DNA of 64,000 nt, from contig FMVK01000006.1 in the NCBI GenBank assembly GCA_900102065.1, positions 1 through 64,000 on the forward strand, in the 5' to 3' direction. The notes beneath the pieces were generated by a model that was given only the letters and a program-made list of their open reading frames with translations, was not told the origin of the DNA and made no database searches. Both the position numbers and the translations under genes were made by a program. Of the stretch, positions 16,628-24,509 are shown piece by piece (position 1 is the stretch's first letter; every line of letters starts with the position of its first letter). The DNA comes from Lachnospiraceae bacterium XPB1003 (lineage in GTDB: Bacteria; Bacillota; Clostridia; Lachnospirales; Lachnospiraceae).

Positions 16628-17157
16628 TTTTCTTTCATACTGTTATCAAGGCCTTTTCTAAAGGGTTCAAGAAAATAATCCATTACAGTTCTTGTTCCTA
16701 TGATGATATCCATCTTCCCTTCCATTCCCTGTTTCATATCATCAGGAATACCGTTAACCGAGATATCAACCGGATAAACCGTTCCAAGCCCTTCTACCTT
16801 AACAGACAGGTTTCCTATCTCTGTGATTGTTCCATCCAGATATTCATATTTTGTATCATCATATCCCGGTACTCTCAGTCTGACTGTATTCCCTACCCCA
16901 ACATCAACTATAAGACGTGATATTACTTTTTCACGGAATACGGTAAGCTTAACCTTAAGTCCCAGCTCTTTTGCTGCTTTTATGATCGCAACATCCGTAT
17001 CTTCTTTTTTATTATCTCTGAATTTATCCTCGATATGCCTGCTGTCAAACCTTACCTCCAGCATCTTCAGTACGATCATCAAGCAAACATATCCGGAATT
17101 ATTCATTTGTAGTTCTCTGCCATATTCAGCACAATCTTTGCCACCTTGCTCCGTCAT
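16624..17157 (-). CDS. Chimeric C39-like/HlyD-like protein
   Basis: 177 residues (an alternative ATG at 17106 is possible). Residues about 15-75 look like the C39-like domain of peptide/RTX exporters: NNSGYVCLMIVLKMLEV, then DTDVAIIKAAKELGLKVK; the expected catalytic Cys is Ser/Gly, as in non-proteolytic HlyB-type domains. Residues about 85-177 look like the C-terminal part of an HlyD adaptor: a beta-barrel segment (NTVRLRVPGYDDTKYEYLDG) and the end GMEGKMDIIIGTRTVMDYFL. The transporter membrane and ATPase parts and the HlyD coiled coil between them are missing, which suggests an internal deletion that fused two adjacent genes. Starts 6 nt after capA; A/T-rich. Confidence 0.55.
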   Translation of the reverse strand: MTEQGGKDCAEYGRELQMNNSGYVCLMIVLKMLEVRFDSRHIEDKFRDNKKEDTDVAIIKAAKELGLKVKLTVFREKVISRLIVDVGVGNTVRLRVPGYDDTKYEYLDGTITEIGNLSVKVEGLGTVYPVDISVNGIPDDMKQGMEGKMDIIIGTRTVMDYFLEPFRKGLDNSMKEK

Positions 17158-17163
17158 GTAAGA

Positions 17164-18882
17164 TCACTCATCATACATACGCCACATCTGCGGGATACTG
17201 ATATCAAGCCTGTGACGATCCGCAAGAGTGATATCATAATCCCTGAGGAGATAAGCCGTATATATCCCTCTTGCTTCCTGATGTGTGATAACTGGTTCCA
17301 GCTCTGCATCCGAGATGCGAGCTCCGTTGAACCTGTCGTATTCTATGGTAAAGGATGCCATTCCGCCAAGAATGCATTCAGTCTTATCCTGGCCGGACAC
17401 GAAATTCCCAAGCGAATAATAGACAGGCATCTCTCCGTTATACAGTTCAAAGGCTTGCAGAACATGAGGATGCGAACCTATAACCGCATCGACACCGCAC
17501 TCGTAAAATATTTCAGTCCACTTAAGTTCTTCATCACTTATCTGCTTTTCATATTCATTGCCCCAATGGACGAATACGACAGTGACATCCGCATTCTCTT
17601 CCGAATAAGCCAGATCTTCTCTCACCTGTTCTTCATCGTCCAAAGTCCGGACTTTAAGCTTCGAATCCGCTGATAAAGCTTTACCGTTTAAACCGTATGT
17701 ATAATCCACAAGCGCGATCTTAATCCCATTACACTCACAGATCTCTACCCTGTCTTCAACAGCTGCATCGCCTTCACATATACCGAGCACATAAACTCCA
17801 TCATACTCTCCGTAGGTATCGATCATGCGCTCCAGGCCATCCGCGCCCTCATCAAGCATATGATTGGTAGCGCAGGCTATGATATCAAAACCCGCACCGG
17901 CCTCAGCTTCAGCAATACCTGCTGGGGAAGCAAAATCCGGATAAGCTCTGTAAGCCTCTCCGTCTGCCGCAAAAGGAGTCTCCTGAACTACGGCTGCAAT
18001 ATCAGCTTCATCTATCCTGTACTTAATATTTTCAAACAGGAAATCATAATCTTCTCTAGTCGTATCCGACGTTTTTATCTCATCAGCCGAATCAACAGCA
18101 TCTGCCACATCCGTAGCATAACGCCATATCTGCTCATGAGCTATCATATCTCCGAAGGCAATGAATCTGACCGTCTTTACTTCGGGGATCATTTCTTTAA
18201 GCCCCCATCCCTGCCATGCATAATGCATTACAGTTCCGTTCGAAGCACGCGTCAGCTCAAGCCCGTCTGCCTCCGAATATGTCCAGTCGGAGACAACATC
18301 ATGCATAGCGGAAGACATCCATTCCGATCTGAGAAACAGATCATTTTCTTCTCCCTCTCTTTTGGAAAAGATAAATATATGCTGTCCCAGATCATTATCA
18401 TTCTCTTCCACAAAGAAGGGCTTATGATTTCCGAAGTTCCCATGCTTCCAGACAAGCAGCATAAGTTCCTGCTCTCCGTCCTTGTCCACATCGCAGATGA
18501 TGAAGTCCTGTACCTGCCAGTCGAGATCGGATTCCCAGACAATATTTCCATCAGCCGCAGTGATGACTGTCTTTTTGTCATCAAGCGTTACATGTCCGTC
18601 GAATGCATCTGCTTCCTTATGATCTGTCCAGACTAAAGCTTCGGGGTTATAGCTGCTGCCATCGCCACCTGAAACCGACGGACTGTTTTGGCCTGTACCT
18701 AAAGCCGTGTCGGAAGAGACGGTCTCCGGATCCGAAACCGCTCCGGAAACCGTCACGATTTCCCCATCTTCACGCTCCCCGCCTGTCACGTCAGAAAACA
18801 CAGACGCAAAAAATGCCGCTCCGGCAGCAAGTGCCGTGAGCAGCATCAGATTCTTTTTGCTTTTGTCAGTCGTTCGAGACAT
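17164..18882 (-). CDS. CapA-family exported protein
   Basis: 572 residues. N-terminal signal/anchor helix (about 12-30, LMLLTALAAGAAFFAS), a Ser/Thr/Gly/Val linker with VSG repeats (about 38-75), a VCBS-like region of about 130 residues (FIICDVDKDGEQELMLLVW), and a metallophosphatase-like CapA domain (about 225-520): FIAFGDMIAHEQIW, CATNHMLDEGADGL, VFVHWGNEYEK, GSHPHVLQAFE and YYSLGNFVSGQ. CapA/PgsA proteins act in poly-gamma-glutamate or capsule handling, but the other pgs genes are absent here, so the role is open. Its start overlaps the DUF3160 gene by 17 bp. Confidence 0.88.
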   Translation of the reverse strand: MSRTTDKSKKNLMLLTALAAGAAFFASVFSDVTGGEREDGEIVTVSGAVSDPETVSSDTALGTGQNSPSVSGGDGSSYNPEALVWTDHKEADAFDGHVTLDDKKTVITAADGNIVWESDLDWQVQDFIICDVDKDGEQELMLLVWKHGNFGNHKPFFVEENDNDLGQHIFIFSKREGEENDLFLRSEWMSSAMHDVVSDWTYSEADGLELTRASNGTVMHYAWQGWGLKEMIPEVKTVRFIAFGDMIAHEQIWRYATDVADAVDSADEIKTSDTTREDYDFLFENIKYRIDEADIAAVVQETPFAADGEAYRAYPDFASPAGIAEAEAGAGFDIIACATNHMLDEGADGLERMIDTYGEYDGVYVLGICEGDAAVEDRVEICECNGIKIALVDYTYGLNGKALSADSKLKVRTLDDEEQVREDLAYSEENADVTVVFVHWGNEYEKQISDEELKWTEIFYECGVDAVIGSHPHVLQAFELYNGEMPVYYSLGNFVSGQDKTECILGGMASFTIEYDRFNGARISDAELEPVITHQEARGIYTAYLLRDYDITLADRHRLDISIPQMWRMYDE

Positions 18883-21154
18883 TATAGCGGTAATCCATTG
18901 TCCATGCCGGTTTCTCTATACCGAGAGGTTCTGCCTCAACAAAGGATCCGTCATCGGTAAATGTATTCTGGAATCCCATTCCCTTGCACCACTCATCATC
19001 GGTAAGTCTGTCTGAGGACGGCCATTCAAATTCATAGAATGAGAATACTGTTCCCCCTGCGATCCTGAGTTCTCCATCAACAGGTACCAGTACAAGTATC
19101 CAGCCCGCATTTCCCGTACCGCATTCAAGCACGGAACCGTCGCCTGTAGCAACATCCGTTACAAGAGCCGCGGGATGCTCTTCGGGTGCGATATAACCTT
19201 CCTCACCATCTCTGACCGCATCATACCAGAAGTGTTCTATCGTTCCGCCGTATGATCTGATCAGTTCATACTCATCATCCGTAATACTTCCGCCTGTAAG
19301 TTCCTTCTCGGAGATTACGGCAAGCTGTCCTGCAAGATCAGCAAGCTGTGTCAGATTATCTTTATCGGAATCGGTTATGCATCCGTAAGCATCAAGACCT
19401 TCACCGGTTCTTGTGATCATAGCTTCAAGACCTTTGAAAACTTCAACTTCAGGCTCTACATATCCTCTGTCATCCTTATCCTCGGGATCGTCTCCTCCCA
19501 TCTCTGCGATGACCTGCTTTGCATAGAGAACAGTATCATGCTTAAGCTCTGTCCAGCTTGCAAGGAAGCCTTCCACACTCTTGGTCTGCCATGCATCTGT
19601 AGTCATGAAGAAGGGATATGAATCATCCTTTTCTTCAAGGAGCGGTCTTATTGTTCTGATCCATGAAAGAGAAAGTGAACCTTCCCAGAATTCGTCGGGA
19701 GCTTCATTGAAGCCCGTCCTTACCTTTTCCATATTGCTTTCATACTGATCGAATTCCGTATCTCCCTGCTCTTTAAGGATCTCATACGCTCTGTCAGATC
19801 CAAGTCCCGCAGCTACATCCAGCGCATCCGGAAGCATTCTCTTCTCACCGTTCGCATTTTCACCGGTCTTGCTGTAAATGAGCATTGAAAAGATCTCTCC
19901 GTCTACGGAATAACGCTGACCCATGAATCTGAATCCCTTATTCGCAGCAGCCTTGTCTGTGGCACCTCCGTCATCCCACATGGGAACGGAATTGATCACA
20001 GGACCTCTCATTTCATTAACAAGGTCAGCAAAAGTATCAAGCCCGTCTTCATCTTCCGCTATATCTTCAAGTTCTGCATCTTCTCCGAATGCGGTTTTAA
20101 TAGCCGGCATATAATCAAGATATGACAGGTCATCGCTTTCACCCGCAAAGAATGCAGTGATCTCATACATCTTCTTCCAGGTATCGCCTGCGCCTTCATC
20201 CATTGCAAGACACATAAGTATTGATGATCTTAACTCTGCTTCTTCGGATGCATTGAAGTTACGCCTTCCGTACCACATCATGGCTCTGAAATAACGTTCT
20301 AACTTCTCATCACCTGCATAATAACCTCTGGGCTTATACTGCGTATAATCCTCAGGCGAATTGCCGCCAAAAATCGGTGAAATGCACATTCCCGATGCGT
20401 TATTGATGAGAGCAATCTCATCAGCCACCGGATCTTTCGCATAATCGGGCAGATCAGGGTCTTCTCCCAGCAGAGATAAACCTACAGCAAAGAATTCAAC
20501 ATTAAGCTTAGCTGAATCTTCCCACTCTGTACCTTCAAGCTCATCAGCCTGCTCCAGTGCGATCTCGTAAATATCTGTACTCATATCATCAAGCATGTCA
20601 CAGAGATATTCCTTCTCCGTATTCTTCATAAGATGCATGAAGTAGAGATGATATGTATGCATCATGGAATCAACGGTGACAAAATTCGGACGCTTATTAT
20701 AACGGTTGCTTTCATAACTCTCGAAGAATTCACCTCTACTATCATAGGGCGATACGCAAAAGCCGTTGGTTGCAAGCATCTGCTTCTGTTCTTCATTAAG
20801 ATAAAAATCATCTACATTGATAACATTTGAAAGATCAGCCTCAGGCTTTACGGTTATTGAAGCATCCGTAGGCTTTACCCCGGTGATCTCTCCCGATGAA
20901 AACATACCTGCAAGAAGATGAGGATGTTCATAATTCTCAAGAACTACCTCGGTACTTCCGCCTTCAGGTTTGTCTTTATCCTTGTCCTTATCAGACTCCC
21001 TGTCTTCCTCTTCTTCCTCTTCTTCCTCTTCTCCTGCATCGGCAGGCTGCGTCACACCGTTACAGGCCGTAAGACTAAGCACTGCGGTAAGTCCGAGTCC
21101 CATGACTCTGGATACGCTCCTTCGATGCAATTTCCTGATTTCTTTGTTTTTCAT
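18866..21154 (-). CDS. DUF3160 surface lipoprotein
   Basis: 762 residues. Signal peptide with lipobox (VLSLTACNG, Cys about residue 31), then an acidic/lysine simple-sequence spacer (a run of nine Glu, later DKDKDKDK) and the large DUF3160 domain, recognised by the segments NFVTVDSMMHTYHLYFMHLM, RGYYAGDEKLERYFRAMMWY, FRFMGQRYSVDGEIFS and GLGSDRAYEIL. The function of DUF3160 is not known; it is all-helical and surface-exposed. Start overlaps the PHP gene stop by 4 bp (ATGA), and its end overlaps capA, so the three are one translationally coupled operon. Confidence 0.9.
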   Translation of the reverse strand: MKNKEIRKLHRRSVSRVMGLGLTAVLSLTACNGVTQPADAGEEEEEEEEEDRESDKDKDKDKPEGGSTEVVLENYEHPHLLAGMFSSGEITGVKPTDASITVKPEADLSNVINVDDFYLNEEQKQMLATNGFCVSPYDSRGEFFESYESNRYNKRPNFVTVDSMMHTYHLYFMHLMKNTEKEYLCDMLDDMSTDIYEIALEQADELEGTEWEDSAKLNVEFFAVGLSLLGEDPDLPDYAKDPVADEIALINNASGMCISPIFGGNSPEDYTQYKPRGYYAGDEKLERYFRAMMWYGRRNFNASEEAELRSSILMCLAMDEGAGDTWKKMYEITAFFAGESDDLSYLDYMPAIKTAFGEDAELEDIAEDEDGLDTFADLVNEMRGPVINSVPMWDDGGATDKAAANKGFRFMGQRYSVDGEIFSMLIYSKTGENANGEKRMLPDALDVAAGLGSDRAYEILKEQGDTEFDQYESNMEKVRTGFNEAPDEFWEGSLSLSWIRTIRPLLEEKDDSYPFFMTTDAWQTKSVEGFLASWTELKHDTVLYAKQVIAEMGGDDPEDKDDRGYVEPEVEVFKGLEAMITRTGEGLDAYGCITDSDKDNLTQLADLAGQLAVISEKELTGGSITDDEYELIRSYGGTIEHFWYDAVRDGEEGYIAPEEHPAALVTDVATGDGSVLECGTGNAGWILVLVPVDGELRIAGGTVFSFYEFEWPSSDRLTDDEWCKGMGFQNTFTDDGSFVEAEPLGIEKPAWTMDYRYNVSND

Positions 21155-21939
21155 ATTATTTTCCTCCCTCTCTTATCAAACCAGTTAACACCGTTTGTAA
21201 GAATATAATCTCCGCCGTTCATTATCGCATTGCAATAATCGGCTGCAGATACAAGTTTATTTCGAAATGCGACTCCGCCTCCAAACATTGTTGTGGAATG
21301 AACATCTGATCCCGCTGTTCCCGGAAGATCGTGTTCTGCCGCATAGACTATTGCCTTATCATCAAATCCCGGATCGTTATGACTCTTCGACAGCGGACTT
21401 GAATGTGTTGCATTTATTATCTCCACTCCATCCACATGATCGGGATAAAGTCTTGTCTCCGGAATATACCACTCTTCTCTGAAGGGATGAGCATGTATCA
21501 TCATTCCTCCTGCTTCCTTGATGAGCTTGTACTGTTTCTCCGGTGTGAGATCCCATGACGGATCAGGATCCTCTCCCCAGGGACATCTCAGTTCCGGATG
21601 CTCCCTCATCCATTCCGGGGTAAGACCGTAGATCAGAAATTCGGTACCGTTAAATCCCGATTCCCATCCGAAGAAAACATCCAGGCCTATCTTATCTCCG
21701 CATTCCTTTGCATCATAATAACCTGCACAAAACCCGTCAACCCATTTGTCCCACGGAAGAGATCTGTCGATAGCACAGTTTCCTCCCCAGTGATGATCGG
21801 TCACAAATATTCCCGTATATCCGGCGTCCTTTGCAGCCTTTGCCATCTCAGCGCCGGTATTGGATGCACACTTGCTCGCAAATGAGGTATGCAGATGTGT
21901 TTCGTATAGATAGGGATAATCGTCATGTGATAAAGCCAT
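21151..21939 (-). CDS. PHP-domain metal-dependent phosphoesterase
   Basis: 262 residues from ATG 21937-21939, with AAAGGA about 8 nt upstream. PHP motifs that bind a metal cluster: THLHTSFASKC (residues about 13-23), VTDHHWGG, the Glu in FFGWESGF, MIHAHPFREEW and GTAGSDVHS. These fit the histidinol-phosphatase-like subgroup of PHP enzymes, which hydrolyse small phosphoesters. The true substrate is unknown. No signal peptide, so it is cytoplasmic while its two operon partners are exported. First gene of the operon, controlled by the operator-containing promoter at 22001-22054. Confidence 0.9.
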   Translation of the reverse strand: MALSHDDYPYLYETHLHTSFASKCASNTGAEMAKAAKDAGYTGIFVTDHHWGGNCAIDRSLPWDKWVDGFCAGYYDAKECGDKIGLDVFFGWESGFNGTEFLIYGLTPEWMREHPELRCPWGEDPDPSWDLTPEKQYKLIKEAGGMMIHAHPFREEWYIPETRLYPDHVDGVEIINATHSSPLSKSHNDPGFDDKAIVYAAEHDLPGTAGSDVHSTTMFGGGVAFRNKLVSAADYCNAIMNGGDYILTNGVNWFDKRGRKII

Positions 21940-22000
21940 TTTCAAGTTCCTTTCCCCTAAAAAAGACTCATTCATCCCATTCGAACAAGTCTTTATAATC

Positions 22001-22054
22001 ATTTCCACTTGAGAAGCATGGTTCAAATATAATTCCACTTGTGGAATATGTCAA
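22001..22054 (-). promoter_or_regulatory. Promoter with palindromic operator for the PHP-DUF3160-capA operon
   Basis: Minus strand TTGACA (22049-22054), 17 bp, TATATT (22026-22031). The spacer is filled by a perfect 16-bp palindrome ATTCCACAAGTGGAAT (22032-22047). A second, imperfect copy (CTTCTCAAGTGGAAAT, 22001-22016) lies just past the predicted start (about 22019). Two sites flanking the -10 are the classic layout for a dimeric repressor. The regulator is not in this neighbourhood. Confidence 0.85.
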
Positions 22055-22072
22055 CGTTTTGTATCTTTTCAC

Positions 22073-22104
22073 AAAAACGCCTGTCCCAATATGAGACAGG
22101 CGCT
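22073..22104 (-). terminator. Terminator of pncB
   Basis: Minus strand CGCCTGTC (22095-22102) / GACAGGCG (22078-22085), 9-nt loop, then TTTTTG. Located 9 nt after the pncB stop codon. Confidence 0.93.
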
Positions 22105-22110
22105 TTAAGT

Positions 22111-23331
22111 TCAGTGCTCCATTCTCCACTTTATCGATCTCTTCAGATAATCGATATACTTGGGATCGCGGCACATATTCTTGCCTTCAACATCGGAAAG
22201 CTTGGCAACCGGTCTGCCGTTTACTTCAACGACTTTCAGCACCTGATTCATATACTTCACATTTGTATCCGCAACGATATATGTTCCTATACCGAATGCA
22301 ACCTTTGCTCTGTCCTTAAATGCACTCCTTATGGAATGAGCTTTGTCAAAATTCAGACTGTCGCTGAAAAGAAGAGTCTTCTCGTGAGTATTGATGCCGA
22401 GGCTCTCATAGTGCTTAATCATCTTCTCACCCCACTCATAAGGGTCTCCGGAATCGTGACGAACACCGTCGAAGAGCTTGGCATTAACTTTATCAAAATC
22501 CTTAAGGAATACATCAGTTCCGATACAGTCAGTCAGATAAGTACCGTTCTCTGTTCCGTATTCCTTGTGCCATGCATCCATTACAAACTTATTGGAATAT
22601 GCAGGATTCCTCTCGGGATATCCCTGACCGATAGTCTGGATCATCTCATGAGCGATGGTACCTACAGGACGTATGCCATACTTCATGGCAAGTTCAACAT
22701 TACTTGTTCCTACGAAGAAACTGTTCTTGAATCCCTTATTTGCTTTTGTGAATTTCTCAATGATCACATCGAAAGTCTTCTTGGAGAATCTTCTTCTGGT
22801 TCCGAAATCGGAAAATGCACCAAGCTCCCACTCGCCTGCTGTAAGCTTTGCTATCTTCTCATCTGTCCTCTTATAAAGCTCTTTCTCAGCAGCAGTATAC
22901 TCATCCTTGCCAAGCTCCATCTTGAACCATGTCTCTGAGATGATACTCATTACAGGTGTCTCGCAGTAAGTTGTAAGGAACTGGGGACCGCTCACCGTAA
23001 GATAAAGCTGACTGTTCTCATCAAGAGAGATCTCAAACCAGTCATACTGGGGATGATATATGCTTAAAAATGAAATATAGTCCACAGAGAGCCAGGGACA
23101 TGCTTTCTTAAGATAATCAAGCTCCTCTTTCTTAAATCTGAGATCACAGAATGCCCGAACCTGTTCCTTGATCTCCTCCACCATCTCAGGTGTGAACTTT
23201 CTGGTTTCCGCATCTCTGTTCTTGAACTGCCATACTACATTGGCATCCGCATACTGATGAAGTAAGCACTGACCCATATTGAATTTATAAAGGTCATTAT
23301 CAAGTAAGCTTGTTATTATCTGTTCTTTCAT
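22111..23331 (-). CDS. pncB: Nicotinate phosphoribosyltransferase
   Basis: Makes nicotinate mononucleotide from nicotinate and PRPP in NAD salvage. 406 residues; the ATG at 23329-23331 is preceded by GGAGG with 6-7 nt spacing. Signature N-terminus LLDNDLYKFNMGQCLLHQY, the conserved SDFGTRRRFSKKTFDVI around residue 180, GTIAHEMIQTIGQGYP with the phosphorylated-type His, GVRHDSGDPYEWGEK, and the phosphate loop region LLFSDSLNFDKA. Stands alone with its own promoter and terminator. Confidence 0.97.
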   Translation of the reverse strand: MKEQIITSLLDNDLYKFNMGQCLLHQYADANVVWQFKNRDAETRKFTPEMVEEIKEQVRAFCDLRFKKEELDYLKKACPWLSVDYISFLSIYHPQYDWFEISLDENSQLYLTVSGPQFLTTYCETPVMSIISETWFKMELGKDEYTAAEKELYKRTDEKIAKLTAGEWELGAFSDFGTRRRFSKKTFDVIIEKFTKANKGFKNSFFVGTSNVELAMKYGIRPVGTIAHEMIQTIGQGYPERNPAYSNKFVMDAWHKEYGTENGTYLTDCIGTDVFLKDFDKVNAKLFDGVRHDSGDPYEWGEKMIKHYESLGINTHEKTLLFSDSLNFDKAHSIRSAFKDRAKVAFGIGTYIVADTNVKYMNQVLKVVEVNGRPVAKLSDVEGKNMCRDPKYIDYLKRSIKWRMEH

Positions 23332-23391
23332 TTTTTCCTCCACGAATGTGATCGCCATTAACGCCTATGATCATTTCGGCGATTAAAGGCA

Positions 23392-23400
23392 ATTATAGCA
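23392..23400 (-). promoter_or_regulatory. Extended -10 promoter of pncB
   Basis: Minus strand TGC-TATAAT (TATAAT at 23392-23397), no good -35, about 60 bp before the ATG. In the leader, CGCC (in TAATCGCC) and GGCGTTA can pair around a 12-nt loop (about 23358-23384), which might be a regulatory hairpin or operator. Confidence 0.55.
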
Positions 23401-23435
23401 CAAAACCGCGCTGCAGGCACGATTACATTTAACGA

Positions 23436-24443
23436 TCATCTTTTCACCTGATCTTTTGCCATCCACAATCTCATATACAGAGCGGAGGGCGAGATATCAT
23501 ACGCAGGTATCACATGCATCTCATTATATGCAGCAGTGCTCTCATAGCTGATGCCTCGGCTTACGCCTGTCATGAATACCGGAATGTGCCGCTTCGCCGC
23601 TTCCTCAAAGAATCCTCTGTATCCCGAAAACTCAGTATCCACAGTTCCGGAATGATATGTCTCATGAATGATAAAGCTTACCTTTTCGCTGATCTCAGGA
23701 TAGACCATTCCCGGATAAGCTCTGATGCGTAATATCTTTTCCGAAGTCTGCGTCAGCTCATCGCTTATATCTCCTACTCCATGAGACTTCATATCCAGAT
23801 GCTCTGCATAGTCTTTATCAAATACCGGAGCATCATAATAAGGCCCGGCATTCAATATCCTTTTTCCTGTATCAAATCTCATCACATATCTGTTCTTAAG
23901 ACTGAATAGCTCATCCGTAAAAGCTCCTGCTTCCATAAGATACAATGGCCTGTGAATATAAACTGCTCCGTCATGATTTCTGTAAGGGACCCAAATGCCA
24001 CGGCAATGCTCATCACCACATTCATAAGATCTCTTAATGAGACTTACGGCTCCTGCCAGATTATCAACGCCGTTTGCAGACTCATCTTCAAGAGGTTTAT
24101 CGGAGGATACGATACATACAGGAATGTCCGCATCTCTAAGTGCCCATGACAGCGCCGCTGCGGAATAAGTTAAGGTATCTGTTCCGTGAGTTACGACAAT
24201 ACCGTCATATCCGCCCTTTTCGTATGCATCCTTAACGGCGGAAATAAGTTTATATATATATATTCCGTCACTGTTTTCACTCAGCATGGTAAAAGGCATG
24301 CTTATATCATATTCAAAACATACGCCGTATCTTTCATCATATTTTTTTATAAGAAGGGATGGTGCACCATCATCCGGTGAGATATATTCCCCCGCGACCG
24401 AACTCCCTATGGTCCCTCCTGTAAAGATAAAAAGTATTCTCAT
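23436..24443 (-). CDS. ansA: Type I L-asparaginase
   Basis: Hydrolyses asparagine to aspartate and ammonia; 335 residues. Both threonine motifs are present: FTGGTIGS at residues 7-14 and VVTHGTDTLTYSAAAL at about 82-97, with the catalytic Lys region around VSSDKPLEDESANG and DNLAGAV. No signal peptide, so cytoplasmic. The ribosome site is weak (AAGAG near the ATG). It follows the zinc-ribbon gene terminator closely and precedes pncB by about 100 bp. Confidence 0.92.
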   Translation of the reverse strand: MRILFIFTGGTIGSSVAGEYISPDDGAPSLLIKKYDERYGVCFEYDISMPFTMLSENSDGIYIYKLISAVKDAYEKGGYDGIVVTHGTDTLTYSAAALSWALRDADIPVCIVSSDKPLEDESANGVDNLAGAVSLIKRSYECGDEHCRGIWVPYRNHDGAVYIHRPLYLMEAGAFTDELFSLKNRYVMRFDTGKRILNAGPYYDAPVFDKDYAEHLDMKSHGVGDISDELTQTSEKILRIRAYPGMVYPEISEKVSFIIHETYHSGTVDTEFSGYRGFFEEAAKRHIPVFMTGVSRGISYESTAAYNEMHVIPAYDISPSALYMRLWMAKDQVKR

Positions 24444-24455
24444 GACTCTTAATGA

Positions 24456-24493
24456 TAAAATTACACCCCATTAACATCTCTGCTAACGGGGTG
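24456..24493 (-). terminator. Terminator of the zinc-ribbon membrane gene
   Basis: Minus strand CACCCCGTTAGCA (24481-24493) pairs with TGTTAATGGGGTG (24464-24476) with two mismatches; a weak T tract (TAATTTT) follows. Only about 20 nt separate it from the ansA start, so ansA may depend on read-through. Confidence 0.7.
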
Positions 24494-24509
24494 CAGCATA
24501 TTGATATGC

